From Mycobacterium kubicae (lineage in GTDB: Bacteria > Actinomycetota > Actinomycetes > Mycobacteriales > Mycobacteriaceae), in the NCBI RefSeq assembly GCF_015689175.1, contig NZ_CP065047.1, positions 4,836,001 through 4,900,000 of the forward strand: a stretch of 64,000 nucleotides of DNA. Direction: 5' to 3'. Shown in pieces: positions 8,402 through 16,989 of this stretch. The number at the start of each line of letters is the position of its first letter. Position 1 is the first letter of the stretch. A program made the position numbers and the translations under genes. The notes beneath the pieces were generated by a model. The model was not told where the DNA came from. It made no database searches and worked only from the letters and a program-made list of their open reading frames with translations.

Positions 8402-9184
8402 ATGGACGAGTCGCTGCGCCTGCTGGCCGAATCGCTGCGCTCCACCATGGTCGGCGTCTCGGGTAGCAAGCTCGACGCGGCGCTGGCCGATCTGGGCTGG
8501 TTGGACATGCTCGACGAAATACCTACGGCCGCAGTCCCGTTGGTGTTCGGGCTGCTCGGGGAGACCGGTGCGCATGCGCCCATTGTCAACGATGTGGTGC
8601 TGAGCGCCGCCGGGCGGCCCGCGGGGGGCGCCGTTGCCCTGCCCTATGCCGGCGGGTCATGGGTGGTCTGGGAACGCAGCGATCCGAGCGGTTCCACCCT
8701 GGATGACTTGCCGATACGACGGGCGCCCGCCGGTGAACCGGTACCGCTGGCCGCCGGGCGTCGCGCGCTGGGCTGGTGGCTGCTGGGCACCAGCAGGGCG
8801 ATGCTGAACCTGGCCCGCCGGCACGCGTTGGATCGCGTTCAGTTCGGACGACCGATCGCGTCCTTCCAGGCGATCCGGCATCGACTGGCCGAGACACTCG
8901 TCGCGATCGGAGGGGCCGAAGCGACATTGCAGGCCGCGCAGGACGACGAGGACCTCACCTGCTTACTGGCCAAGGCGGCGGCCGGTCAGGCGGCGTTGAC
9001 CGCCGCTCGCCACTGCCAGCAGGTGCTGGGTGGGATCGGCTTCACCGCCGAGCACGCGCTGCACCACCACATCAAGCGCGCCCTGGTCCTCGACGGCCTG
9101 CTCGGCAGCTCCCGTGAGCTCACCAGCCAAGCGGGAAAGACGTTGCGCGACAAGGGCTTTGCCCCTCGGCTAGCGCAGCTCTAA
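8402..9184 (+). CDS. Acyl-CoA dehydrogenase, short partner subunit
   Basis: 260 aa, shorter than a full ACAD (about 380) because the N-terminal domain is reduced, typical of the small partner in ChsE-like heteromers. C-terminal domain signatures are clear: DRVQFGRPIASFQAIRHRLA, then VLGGIGFTAEHALHHHIKRA. ATG at 8402 follows GGGGAAGGAGTAGCGGC-like sequence, with AAGGAG as a good ribosome binding site overlapping the upstream stop. Last gene of the plus-strand run; a TetR gene points the other way just beyond it. Function is inferred with the upstream subunit. Confidence 0.88.
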   Translation: MDESLRLLAESLRSTMVGVSGSKLDAALADLGWLDMLDEIPTAAVPLVFGLLGETGAHAPIVNDVVLSAAGRPAGGAVALPYAGGSWVVWERSDPSGSTLDDLPIRRAPAGEPVPLAAGRRALGWWLLGTSRAMLNLARRHALDRVQFGRPIASFQAIRHRLAETLVAIGGAEATLQAAQDDEDLTCLLAKAAAGQAALTAARHCQQVLGGIGFTAEHALHHHIKRALVLDGLLGSSRELTSQAGKTLRDKGFAPRLAQL

Positions 9185-9213
9185 CCGCCTCGAGTGTGCA
9201 CCCGACGGATGAT

Positions 9214-9825
9214 CTAGCGACTGTCGTCGGCGCCGAGCCGGACGAGGGGCAAGAATACCGCGTCCACAATCTCCTCGATGGCTTCATCGGTCAGGGGTGC
9301 CAGGGTGAACAGTACGTCGTGGCGAAGCAGATCGGTGGGCAGCTGTGCAACTCGGCCGGTGATCTGGTCGGGCCGGATCTCGCCACGGGCGACAGCGCGG
9401 GCGATGAGTTTGTCCATGGTGGCGCCGGGCTCGCCTTCAAGCGTGTTGCGCAGTTCGGCGATGTTGGTGCCGGTGTCACGGTAGAAACCACCGAGCCGGG
9501 TCATGACGGTGACCGCAAGGTGGCCGCGTTGACCGTTCGCCTGCCGCAGCAGATCGATGACGTCACCGCGCAGACTGCCGGTGTCCGGCACTGTGAGTGG
9601 ATCCTTCGTCATTGCGGCAACCAACGCGGCGTGCACCAGTTCCGGCTTTCCCGGCCAGCGCCGATACAGCACCGCGCGACTGGTGCAGGCCCGAGCGGCG
9701 ACACCATCGACGGTGAAGTTGTCGTAGCCGCGCTCATTCAGTTCATCCCAGGCCGCGGCCAGGAGCGCGTTTTCTAGCGCGCGACCGCGGCGACGCTGCG
9801 GAGCGGCGTCAGGCGTAAGAGACAT
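9214..9825 (-). CDS. TetR family transcriptional regulator
   Basis: 203 aa with an N-terminal helix-turn-helix (residues about 15-60; TVDGVAARACTSRAVLYRRW) and a C-terminal ligand domain ending LVRLGADDSR. It is divergent from the FAD monooxygenase gene at 9898 with 72 bases between, so it most likely represses that gene and itself. The TetR/monooxygenase arrangement is common in drug or aromatic-compound response. I found no clean long palindrome in the gap. Confidence 0.9.
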   Translation of the reverse strand: MSLTPDAAPQRRRGRALENALLAAAWDELNERGYDNFTVDGVAARACTSRAVLYRRWPGKPELVHAALVAAMTKDPLTVPDTGSLRGDVIDLLRQANGQRGHLAVTVMTRLGGFYRDTGTNIAELRNTLEGEPGATMDKLIARAVARGEIRPDQITGRVAQLPTDLLRHDVLFTLAPLTDEAIEEIVDAVFLPLVRLGADDSR

Positions 9826-9897
9826 TGCGTTTCCTAATTCCGACCGTTACCCTTCGTTGGATACACAATGGATCCTATCTCCGAGAGGGCATGTCGA

Positions 9898-11001
9898 ATG
9901 CGCATTCTGGTCTCCGGCGCGAGCATGGCCGGGCTGTCCGCGGGCATCAACCTAGGCAACGCCCGTCATGACGTCACCATTGTCGAACGCGCACAACACC
10001 TTCGAGTCAACGGATCACCGATCGACATCCGCGGCGAGTCGCTCGCAGTTGCCCGACAGATGGGCATCCTCGATGAGATCCGGATTCGGCAGGTCGACAT
10101 GACAAAGCGCAGTTGCTTCGTCGACGGCAACGGCGACCGGGTGGCCGAACTACCGCTTGCCGAGATCAACGACACGGCTGACGACACCGAAATCCCCCGA
10201 GAAGACCTGGCGCACGTGCTGCGCAATGCCCTCAACCCGTCCGTGGCGTTGAAGTTCGGCGAGTCCATCACCGAACTCCACGATGACGGTCGCGGCGTCG
10301 ACGTACTGTTTGCCTCTGGCGAGCAAGCGCGCTACGACCTCGTGGTGGGCGCCGATGGCCTGCACTCCGCCACCCGCCGGCTTGTTTTCGGCCCCGAGAG
10401 CCAATTCCTGCGTCATCTCGGCTTCTACACCGCTCTGGCGAATTTGCCGCACTATCGTGCGACCGGTGCCGCCAATCCGATCTACAACTTTCCGGGGCAC
10501 TTGGCCGGCATTGTCACCTTTCGCGACGTGGCCCTGGCGGTGCTGACCTTCCGCTCATCCTGGATCGACTACGACTACCAGGATCTCGATGCGCAAAAGC
10601 GCATCCTCACCAACGAGTTCGGCGGACACGGCCAGTGGCAAGTACCCGCACTGCTCGACGCGGTATGCCGCGACCCGCAACTGTACTTCGACTCGGTGAG
10701 TCAAATCGACATGCCATCGTGGCATCGCGGACGGGTCGTCCTGGTGGGCGACGCCGCCCACTGCGCATCCCCGATGTCCGGACGCGGAACCAGCCTGGCC
10801 ATCACCGGAACATGGCTGCTGGCAAAAGCATTGTCCGACAACGGCGGCGACCTGGACGCAGCGTTCGCCCAATATGAGCGTGATCAGCGCCCGCACGTCA
10901 CCTACGCCCAGGGCACGGCCGGTGCGGGCGGGGACCTATTGGTTCCCGCCACTGCGGAGGCTATCGACGCACGCAATCGCGAGCTGGCTCGAGCCGGTTG
11001 A
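9898..11001 (+). CDS. FAD-dependent monooxygenase (PHBH fold)
   Basis: 367 aa from the ATG at 9898, chosen because GAGAGGGC sits 8 bases ahead; an in-frame ATG at 9868 has no such site. It has the Rossmann motif RILVSGASMAGLSAGINLG (with serine/methionine in place of some glycines), the DG motif VVGADGLHSATRR, and the FAD motif GDAAHCASPMSGRGTSLAI near residue 280. It resembles single-component flavin hydroxylases such as the TetX/Rox group acting on aromatic or antibiotic substrates with NAD(P)H and O2. Divergent TetR gene upstream suggests induction by its substrate. Confidence 0.9.
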   Translation: MRILVSGASMAGLSAGINLGNARHDVTIVERAQHLRVNGSPIDIRGESLAVARQMGILDEIRIRQVDMTKRSCFVDGNGDRVAELPLAEINDTADDTEIPREDLAHVLRNALNPSVALKFGESITELHDDGRGVDVLFASGEQARYDLVVGADGLHSATRRLVFGPESQFLRHLGFYTALANLPHYRATGAANPIYNFPGHLAGIVTFRDVALAVLTFRSSWIDYDYQDLDAQKRILTNEFGGHGQWQVPALLDAVCRDPQLYFDSVSQIDMPSWHRGRVVLVGDAAHCASPMSGRGTSLAITGTWLLAKALSDNGGDLDAAFAQYERDQRPHVTYAQGTAGAGGDLLVPATAEAIDARNRELARAG

Positions 11002-11042
11002 GTTCCACCCCTCGCGGGTCCGGTCACCCACACCCGGGGGAA

Positions 11043-12218
11043 CTAGTTGCGGGGTAGTCCGAGCACTCGTTCGGCGATGATGTTGCGCTGGATTTCGGAG
11101 GTACCGCCGGCGATGGTGCCGGCGAAGCTGCGAGCGTACCGGTCGAACCAGCTGCCGTAGTGGCTGTCCAGATTCAACGGAGCAAACGGCGCGGTGAACG
11201 CCGGATGCACCAGCCCGTCCGGGCCCGCGGCATGCAGCGCGTCTTCGCAGGCCCGCTGAACGGCTTCGGACCCCAGCAATTTCAGCACCGACTGCGCGGG
11301 CACATCCTCTTCCCCGCGGGCTGCGCGGGCCAATGCGGCAGTGCCGAGCAGGCGCATGGCCTGGGTGTCCATCACCAACGTGGCGTAGCGATCCCGCTCG
11401 AGCGCTCCCGATGGGGTGAAATCGACTGTCAGGTAATGCAGTAAGTCGGCGTAGTCCTTCCACAGCATGGCGCGTTCGTGGCCCAGGGACCCGGTGGCGA
11501 CGTGCCAGCCTCGATTGAGCGGGCCCACCAGGTTCTCGGCCGGCACCTGCACATCGGTGAAGAAGACCTCGTTGAAATCGACATCGTCGCGACCACATAC
11601 CGACGCAAACGGCCGTCGTACCACACCGGGGGTGTCCGTCGGAATCAGTAACGCACTGATGCCCTTGTGTTTTGGCGCGTCGGGATCGGTGCGCACGAAG
11701 GTCAGCAGCACATCGGCGTCATGCGCTCCCGAGGTCCACACCTTTTGCCCGTTGACCACGAAGTGATCACCGGCATGCACCGCACGGGTTTTCAACGACG
11801 CCAAGTCCGAACCGGCACCGGGTTCGCTCATCCCCAGCGACGCGGTCAGCTCGGCGCGCAGAATCGGCACCGCCCAACGCTGTTTCTGCTCCGGGGTTCC
11901 GAACGTCAACAACGAGGCCGCGATGATGCCGACGCCTTGGGGATTGAACGTCAGGTAGATCCGCCGGCGCGCCAACTCCTCGAGGTGGACGTACTGCTGC
12001 AGCAGCGAAGCGTTACGACCGCCGAACTCTGGCGGATTGCCCGGCAGCAGCCAGCCGTTGTCGAACAACTTGCGCTGCCAGCGACCCGCCCAGTCGGGAA
12101 TGTGGGAACACGATCGCGGTCGCTCGAACCCGTCGGCCTCGGCCGGCAGCTGCTGATCGAGAAAAGCGATGAATTCGGCGCGGAAAGCCTCGACGTCGGC
12201 GTCAAAAGTCAGCTGCAT
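11043..12218 (-). CDS. Acyl-CoA dehydrogenase
   Basis: 391 aa from ATG at 12216-12218; the open frame continues 136 codons upstream over the promoter and the TetR gene, so that part is not coding. Motifs: LGMSEPGAGSDLASLKTRA, NGQKVWTSGAHDAD, GPLNRGWHVATGSLGHERA, and C-terminal AGGTSEIQRNIIAERVLGL. As in the gene at 7309 the classical catalytic glutamate position is glycine. Divergent from a TetR gene, with a perfect GAGAATA-G-TATTCTC palindrome between them, so it is probably a direct target of that regulator. Confidence 0.92.
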   Translation of the reverse strand: MQLTFDADVEAFRAEFIAFLDQQLPAEADGFERPRSCSHIPDWAGRWQRKLFDNGWLLPGNPPEFGGRNASLLQQYVHLEELARRRIYLTFNPQGVGIIAASLLTFGTPEQKQRWAVPILRAELTASLGMSEPGAGSDLASLKTRAVHAGDHFVVNGQKVWTSGAHDADVLLTFVRTDPDAPKHKGISALLIPTDTPGVVRRPFASVCGRDDVDFNEVFFTDVQVPAENLVGPLNRGWHVATGSLGHERAMLWKDYADLLHYLTVDFTPSGALERDRYATLVMDTQAMRLLGTAALARAARGEEDVPAQSVLKLLGSEAVQRACEDALHAAGPDGLVHPAFTAPFAPLNLDSHYGSWFDRYARSFAGTIAGGTSEIQRNIIAERVLGLPRN

Positions 12219-12270
12219 GGAACTCTCGACGCTCCGCTCTCTTGATCGCGCTTCCCAAACACACGTGTAA

Positions 12271-12285
12271 GAGAATAGTATTCTC
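12271..12285. promoter_or_regulatory. Operator palindrome GAGAATA-G-TATTCTC
   Basis: A perfect 15-bp dyad in the 123-base gap between the divergent ACAD (start 12218) and TetR (start 12342) genes. It matches the sites at 3509-3523 and 13146-13160. Position suggests TetR autoregulation and control of the ACAD. Confidence 0.7.
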
Positions 12286-12341
12286 GCCGTGAGAAAGTTA
12301 CAATCTCCAACACATCGTCCGTGAGGAGGTCGAGCGCAGCG

Positions 12342-13067
12342 ATGGCACGGCGTTCTCCGGTACAGTCCAACCATGTTCTCCCCTCGCGGCAATCGACCGA
12401 GCCGCCCGTGACCACTCCGAGCGAAGAGCCGGCCTGGAAGCAGCGTGCCGTCGAGCGGTCCATCAAGACCGCGAAACTTCGGGCCGCGCAGCGGGTTCAG
12501 CGGTTCCTGGACGCGGCCCAGGCGATCATCATCGAGAAGGGCAGCACGGACTTTACCGTCCAAGAGGTCGTGGACCGCTCGCGCCAGTCGCTGCGCAGCT
12601 TCTACCTGCAGTTCGACGGCAAACACGAATTACTGCTGGCGCTGTTCGAGGATGCGCTGAGCCGCTCGGCCGACCAGATCCGCGCCGCCACCGAAAGCCA
12701 CACCGATCCGCTCGAGCGGCTCAAGGTTGCCGTCGAGTTGCTGTACGAGGCTTCACGTCCGGACCCCACCGCCAAGCGGCCCCTGTTCACCGACTTCGCG
12801 CCGCGGCTGCTGGTCACGCACCCGGCCGAAGTGAAAGTCGCGCACGCTCCGCTGGTGGCGTTGCTCACAGAACTCATGGAAGCAGCCGGCGAGACCGGCC
12901 TACTGCGGCCCGAAATCAACCCCAAACGGGTGGCGGCCATGACCATGCAGACGGTGATGTTCATCGCACAGTCCAGCGGCGGGTCCGACGATGCCACCGT
13001 GCATCCCATCACCGCCGACGAGGTGTGGGACTTCTGCTCACGCGGATTCGCTGCCACTCCGAACTGA
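12342..13067 (+). CDS. TetR family transcriptional regulator (candidate GAGAA-N5-TTCTC binder)
   Basis: 241 aa from ATG 12342, with GAGGAGG 12 bases upstream; a GTG at 12408 is a shorter alternative. Helix-turn-helix at about residues 60-100: TVQEVVDRSRQSLRSFYLQF, with FDGKHELLLALFEDAL after it, and an N-terminal basic extension. The ligand domain is unremarkable. It is divergent from an ACAD gene and followed by a P450/SDR/SDR run; all three promoters (and the one at 3.5 kb) carry the same palindrome, so it probably controls a local acyl-CoA/cyclic-compound catabolic regulon. Confidence 0.88.
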   Translation: MARRSPVQSNHVLPSRQSTEPPVTTPSEEPAWKQRAVERSIKTAKLRAAQRVQRFLDAAQAIIIEKGSTDFTVQEVVDRSRQSLRSFYLQFDGKHELLLALFEDALSRSADQIRAATESHTDPLERLKVAVELLYEASRPDPTAKRPLFTDFAPRLLVTHPAEVKVAHAPLVALLTELMEAAGETGLLRPEINPKRVAAMTMQTVMFIAQSSGGSDDATVHPITADEVWDFCSRGFAATPN

Positions 13068-13111
13068 CCCCGTCCGAACGCATATTTCCCTCATTCCCCT
13101 CACTCACATCA

Positions 13112-13126
13112 GTGCGCATATCGCAC
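13112..13126. repeat. Short inverted repeat GTGCG-CATAT-CGCAC
   Basis: Five-base arms with a 5-base AT-rich spacer, 45 bases after the TetR stop and 128 bases before the P450 start. Could be an additional operator or part of a weak terminator; too short to decide. Confidence 0.35.
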
Positions 13127-13145
13127 GGCATTGAGCGATGCGTAC

Positions 13146-13160
13146 GAGAACGCTATTCTC
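13146..13160. promoter_or_regulatory. Operator-like GAGAACG-C-TATTCTC
   Basis: Keeps both outer arms of the GAGAA-N5-TTCTC pattern with an imperfect core. It lies 94 bases upstream of the P450 GTG, with a TTGACA at 13200-13205 downstream of it that could be a -35 element, though no good -10 follows. Supports membership of the P450/SDR run in the same regulon. Confidence 0.5.
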
Positions 13161-13253
13161 CGTTACTAAGAACCTCGAATGGCTGAAATGTATCTCTCGT
13201 TGACACTCTTGATGGTCATGACAGAGTCTGGTTCCGGCGGAAGGCGATAACCC

Positions 13254-14456
13254 GTGACAGTCAGCGCAGCCAACGACGTCTACTTCGACCCGTATGACGT
13301 CGAGCTCAACGCCGACCCGTATCCGATGTTCCGGCGGCTGCGCGAAGAAGCGCCGCTGTACTACAACTCCGAACACGACTTCTATGCACTGAGCCGCTTC
13401 GCCGACGTCAACCGCGGCATCGTCGACTACGAGACTTTCAGCTCCGCCAAGGGCGCGATCCTCGAACTGATCAAGGCCAACATCGACATCCCACCCGGTG
13501 TGCTGCTGTTCGAAGACCCGCCGCTGCACGACGTGCATCGCAAACTGTTGTCGCGGATGTTCACCCCGCGCAAGATCAACGAACTCGAGCCCAAGATCCG
13601 CGAATTCTGCGCTCGCAGTTTGGATCCCCTGGTCGGCACCGACCGGTTCGACTTCGTCGGCGACCTCGGCGCACAGATGCCCATGCGGGTGATCGGCATG
13701 TTGCTCGGCATCCCCGAGGAATTCCAGGAGGCCGCCCGGGATCGGGCCAATGCCAATCTGCGCACCGAGGCGGGAAAGCCGATGAATGCCTCGGACGAAA
13801 ACATCATGAACGGGGAGTTCTTCGGCCAATTCATCGATTGGCGCGCCGAACATCCGTCCAACGACATCATGACCGAACTCCTCAACGCCGAGTTCCAGGA
13901 CGAAACGGGAACGGTTCGCCGGCTCACCCGCGACGAACTGCTCATCTACATCAGCGTGGTGTCCGGGGCCGGCAACGAGACCACCACCCGCCTCATCGGT
14001 TGGGCCGGAAAGGTATTGGCCGAGCACCCCGATCAGCGCCGTGCCCTGGTCGAGGACAAGTCGTTGATCCCCCAGGCCATCGAAGAGTTGCTGCGTTACG
14101 AACCGCCGGCGCCGCATGTCGCGCGATACGTGACCCGCGACGTCTCCTACTACGGCCAGACGGTTCCCGCGGGCAGCGTCATGATGATGCTGATCGGCGC
14201 GGCCAACCACGACCACCGCCAATTCCCGCCCGACGGTGAGGTTTTCGACATCCGGCGCGAGGTGCGCCAGCACCTGACCTTCAGCGTGGGCACCCATTAC
14301 TGCCTGGGTTCGGCGTTGGCCCGCTTGGAGGGGCGGATCGCGCTGGAAGAGATTCTGAAACGCTTCCCCGAGTGGGAGGTCGACCTGACCAACGCCAAGC
14401 TGTCCCCGACGTCGACCGTGCGGGGCTGGGAGACCATGCCGGCTGTATTGAGCTGA
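13254..14456 (+). CDS. Cytochrome P450
   Basis: 400 aa soluble bacterial-type P450. I-helix oxygen-activation motif GAGNETTTRLIG, ExxR in EELLRYEPP, and heme-binding loop FSVGTHYCLGSALA with the thiolate Cys350. GTG start at 13254 follows GGCGGAAGGCGATAACCC. Hydroxylates an unknown substrate using ferredoxin electrons; no ferredoxin is adjacent here (one is at 24.2 kb). Followed by a mycofactocin-type SDR 19 bases later, so the alcohol it makes may be oxidised by that enzyme. Confidence 0.95.
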   Translation: MTVSAANDVYFDPYDVELNADPYPMFRRLREEAPLYYNSEHDFYALSRFADVNRGIVDYETFSSAKGAILELIKANIDIPPGVLLFEDPPLHDVHRKLLSRMFTPRKINELEPKIREFCARSLDPLVGTDRFDFVGDLGAQMPMRVIGMLLGIPEEFQEAARDRANANLRTEAGKPMNASDENIMNGEFFGQFIDWRAEHPSNDIMTELLNAEFQDETGTVRRLTRDELLIYISVVSGAGNETTTRLIGWAGKVLAEHPDQRRALVEDKSLIPQAIEELLRYEPPAPHVARYVTRDVSYYGQTVPAGSVMMMLIGAANHDHRQFPPDGEVFDIRREVRQHLTFSVGTHYCLGSALARLEGRIALEEILKRFPEWEVDLTNAKLSPTSTVRGWETMPAVLS

Positions 14457-14475
14457 GCGGAGAGATGAGGAAGCG

Positions 14476-15315
14476 ATGACTGGACGGGTAGAGGGCAAAG
14501 TCGCATTCATCACCGGGGCGGCGCGCGGGCAGGGCCGCAGCCATGCGGTGCGATTGGCGCAGGAAGGCGCGGACATCATCGCCGTCGACGTCTGCAAGCC
14601 GATCGTGCAGAACACCACCATCCCGGCGTCCACGCCCGAGGACTTGGCGGAGACCGCCGACTTGGTCAAAGGCTTGAATCGCAGAATCTATACGGCCGAA
14701 GTCGACGTGCGCGACTTCGACGCACTCAAGTCCGCGGTGGATACCGGCGTGGAGCAGTTGGGCCGGCTGGACATCATCGTGGCGAACGCGGGCATCGGCA
14801 ATGGCGGTGACACCCTGGAGAGGACCAGCGAGTACGACTGGCAGGAAATGATCGACGTGAACCTGTCGGGCGTGTGGAAGACGGTGAAAGCCGGTGTGCC
14901 ACACATCAAAGCGGGCGGCAACGGCGGATCGATCATATTGACCAGCTCGGTCGGCGGCATCAAGGCCTACCCGCACTGCGGCAGTTACGTTGCGGCCAAG
15001 CACGGGGTGGTGGGCATCATGCGCTCGTTCGCAGTGGAGTTGGGCCAGTACATGATTCGCGTGAACTCGGTGCACCCCACGCACGTGAGCACCGCGATGA
15101 TCATGAACGAAGGAACGTGGAAGTTGTTCCGCCCCGATCTGGAGAATCCGGGACCCGACGACATGGCCCCGATCTGTCAGATGTTTCACACGCTGCCGGT
15201 TCCGTGGGTGGACGCCGAGGACATCAGCAATGCGGTGCTGTTCTTCGCTTCCGACGAGTCCCGGTACGTCACCGGTGTCACCCTGCCTGTCGACGCGGGT
15301 AGCTGCCTGAAATAA
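14476..15315 (+). CDS. Mycofactocin-coupled SDR family oxidoreductase
   Basis: 279 aa. The N-terminus reads FITGAARGQGRSHAVRLAQ and GADIIAVDVCKP, followed by an insertion of about 30 residues before the second Rossmann half; these are hallmarks of the SDR subfamily with tightly bound NAD that passes electrons to mycofactocin. Catalytic residues: Ser in ILTSSVGG, Tyr/Lys in SYVAAKHG. C-terminal YVTGVTLPVDAGSCLK is the usual end. It lies between the P450 and a classical SDR in one run, so it likely dehydrogenates an alcohol arising from hydroxylation. Confidence 0.9.
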   Translation: MTGRVEGKVAFITGAARGQGRSHAVRLAQEGADIIAVDVCKPIVQNTTIPASTPEDLAETADLVKGLNRRIYTAEVDVRDFDALKSAVDTGVEQLGRLDIIVANAGIGNGGDTLERTSEYDWQEMIDVNLSGVWKTVKAGVPHIKAGGNGGSIILTSSVGGIKAYPHCGSYVAAKHGVVGIMRSFAVELGQYMIRVNSVHPTHVSTAMIMNEGTWKLFRPDLENPGPDDMAPICQMFHTLPVPWVDAEDISNAVLFFASDESRYVTGVTLPVDAGSCLK

Positions 15316-15326
15316 AGTCCCGTCCC

Positions 15327-16175
15327 ATGGACGGATTCCTGTCTAGTTTTGACGGTCGCGGGGCGGTCATCACCGGCGGTGCCAGCGGCATCGGGTTGGC
15401 CACCGCTGCGGAGTTCGCTCGCCGGGGAGCCAGTGTCGTGCTGGCCGACATCGACCAGGCGAGCCTCGAGCAAGCGGTGGCGCGGCTGCGCGCCGACGGA
15501 TTCACCGCGCACGGCGTGCGGTGCGATGTCCGTCATCTCGACGAGGTCGTCCACCTGGCCGACGAGGCGTTCGAGTTGCTCGGCCACGTCGATGTGGTCT
15601 TCAGCAATGCCGGCGTCGTCATCGCGGGCCCGCTGACCGAGATGACCCACGACGACTGGCGTTGGGTGATCGACATCGACCTGTGGGGCAACATCCACGC
15701 GGTCGAGGCGTTCTTGCCCAAGCTGCTCGAGCAGGGCACCGGTGGCCACATCGCCTTCACCGCCTCTTTCGCCGGGCTGGTACCGAATGTCGGCCTGGGC
15801 ACCTACGGTGTGGCGAAATACGGCGTTGTCGGCCTTGCCGAGACACTGGCGCGCGAGGTGAAAGCCAATGGGATCGGGGTGTCGGTGTTGTGCCCGATGG
15901 TTATCGAGACCCCGTTGGTGTCCAACTCCGAACGCATCCGCAGCGCGGGCCCCGAAGCAGCCTCGACCGCCGAGGCGACGGGAGCCGTCGGCTCACTGCC
16001 CAGCCAAGACGACAGCATGACGGTGGACGACGTTGCGCGACTGACCGCCGACGCCATTGTGGCCAACCGGCTCTACGTACTGCCGCACTCCGCCGCGCGC
16101 CAGTCGATCCGTCGCCGGTTCGAGCGCATCGACCGCACCTTCGACGAACAAGCCGCCGAGGGCTGGAAGCACTAA
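15327..16175 (+). CDS. Short-chain dehydrogenase/reductase
   Basis: 282 aa classical SDR: VITGGASGIGLATAAEF cofactor motif, NAG in VFSNAGVV, catalytic Tyr/Lys in TYGVAKYGVVG. Asp after strand 2 (LADIDQAS) favours NAD(H). The C-terminal part is longer and more acidic than usual and ends DEQAAEGWKH. Last gene of the P450/SDR run; its stop overlaps by 4 bases the stop of the convergent SDR at 16172. Confidence 0.9.
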   Translation: MDGFLSSFDGRGAVITGGASGIGLATAAEFARRGASVVLADIDQASLEQAVARLRADGFTAHGVRCDVRHLDEVVHLADEAFELLGHVDVVFSNAGVVIAGPLTEMTHDDWRWVIDIDLWGNIHAVEAFLPKLLEQGTGGHIAFTASFAGLVPNVGLGTYGVAKYGVVGLAETLAREVKANGIGVSVLCPMVIETPLVSNSERIRSAGPEAASTAEATGAVGSLPSQDDSMTVDDVARLTADAIVANRLYVLPHSAARQSIRRRFERIDRTFDEQAAEGWKH

Positions 16176-16978
16176 GGCGGCCCGAGGCGGTAGTGCCCGG
16201 TGTGCGGGTCGTGATACCAGCCGCCCGCGGCATGGGTGCCGCCGTCCACGTGGATCGTCTGCCCAGTAAGGTAAGTGGACATGTCTGAGGCGAGAAACAC
16301 TGCGGTACCGGCGATTTCGTCGACGTGTCCGGGGCGGCCCAGCGGGACGACGGCGCCTACCGCGGCCAGCCCCGCCTCGCCACTGAGCGCCGCCAATCCC
16401 TCGGTCAGGGTGATGTCGGGCGCTATGGCGTTGATCCGGATGCCGTGCGGCGCCAGCTCGAGGGCAGCGGTCTTGGTGTAGTTGATGACGCCGGCTTTGG
16501 CCGCGGCATAGGCGGCGTAACCCGGCGCAGCGCGTACCCCCTCGATCGACGTCAGGTTGATGATGCTGCCGGGCCGGTTGGCGGTGACCAGTTGCCGAGC
16601 CACCCGCTGCGTGCAGAGCAGCACATGACGCAGGTTCGCCCGATACAGTGCGTCCCAGCCGTTTTCGCTGGTCTCGAGCAACGGGGCGGAGAATACACCG
16701 CCGGCGTTGTTGACCAGGATCGTCGGCATCCCGAGTTCGGCGGTGGTGCGCTGCAGGGCGGCATCGACTTGGTCGCTGTCTCGGACATCGGTGGTGATTC
16801 CCAGAACCCCGAGCGCGGCGGCAGCCTGCGCGCAGGTCTCAGGGTTACGTTCCCAGATGGCCACCGCGGCGCCGAAGGCCGCCAGGCCGGCCGCGATCCC
16901 GCGCCCGATCCCAGATCCGCCGCCGGTCACCACCGCGACGCGGTCGGTCAGCAGGATGTGGGACGGGTCGATCGGCAT
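16172..16978 (-). CDS. Short-chain dehydrogenase/reductase
   Basis: 268 aa classical SDR: VVTGGGSGIGRGIAAGLA, NNAGG in LVNNAGGVF, catalytic Tyr/Lys in YAAYAAAKAGV, and C-terminal YLTGQTIHVDGGTHAAGGW. Final gene of the long minus-strand run that begins at 25.1 kb, 11 bases after the CaiB gene. Probably oxidises or reduces a hydroxyl/keto group in that pathway. Confidence 0.9.
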   Translation of the reverse strand: MPIDPSHILLTDRVAVVTGGGSGIGRGIAAGLAAFGAAVAIWERNPETCAQAAAALGVLGITTDVRDSDQVDAALQRTTAELGMPTILVNNAGGVFSAPLLETSENGWDALYRANLRHVLLCTQRVARQLVTANRPGSIINLTSIEGVRAAPGYAAYAAAKAGVINYTKTAALELAPHGIRINAIAPDITLTEGLAALSGEAGLAAVGAVVPLGRPGHVDEIAGTAVFLASDMSTYLTGQTIHVDGGTHAAGGWYHDPHTGHYRLGPP

Positions 16979-16989
16979 GGGGTGAACCT

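Noticed and set aside
9826..9897. Search for a TetR operator between the TetR at 9214 and the FAD monooxygenase
   Set aside because: Only short partial repeats such as GGATAC and GGATCC; no clear dyad, so no site is reported.
13104..14669. 521-codon open frame antisense to the P450 at 13254
   Set aside because: It mirrors the P450 coding sequence in a GC-rich genome, has no recognisable domain or ribosome site, and the P450 on the other strand has all family motifs.
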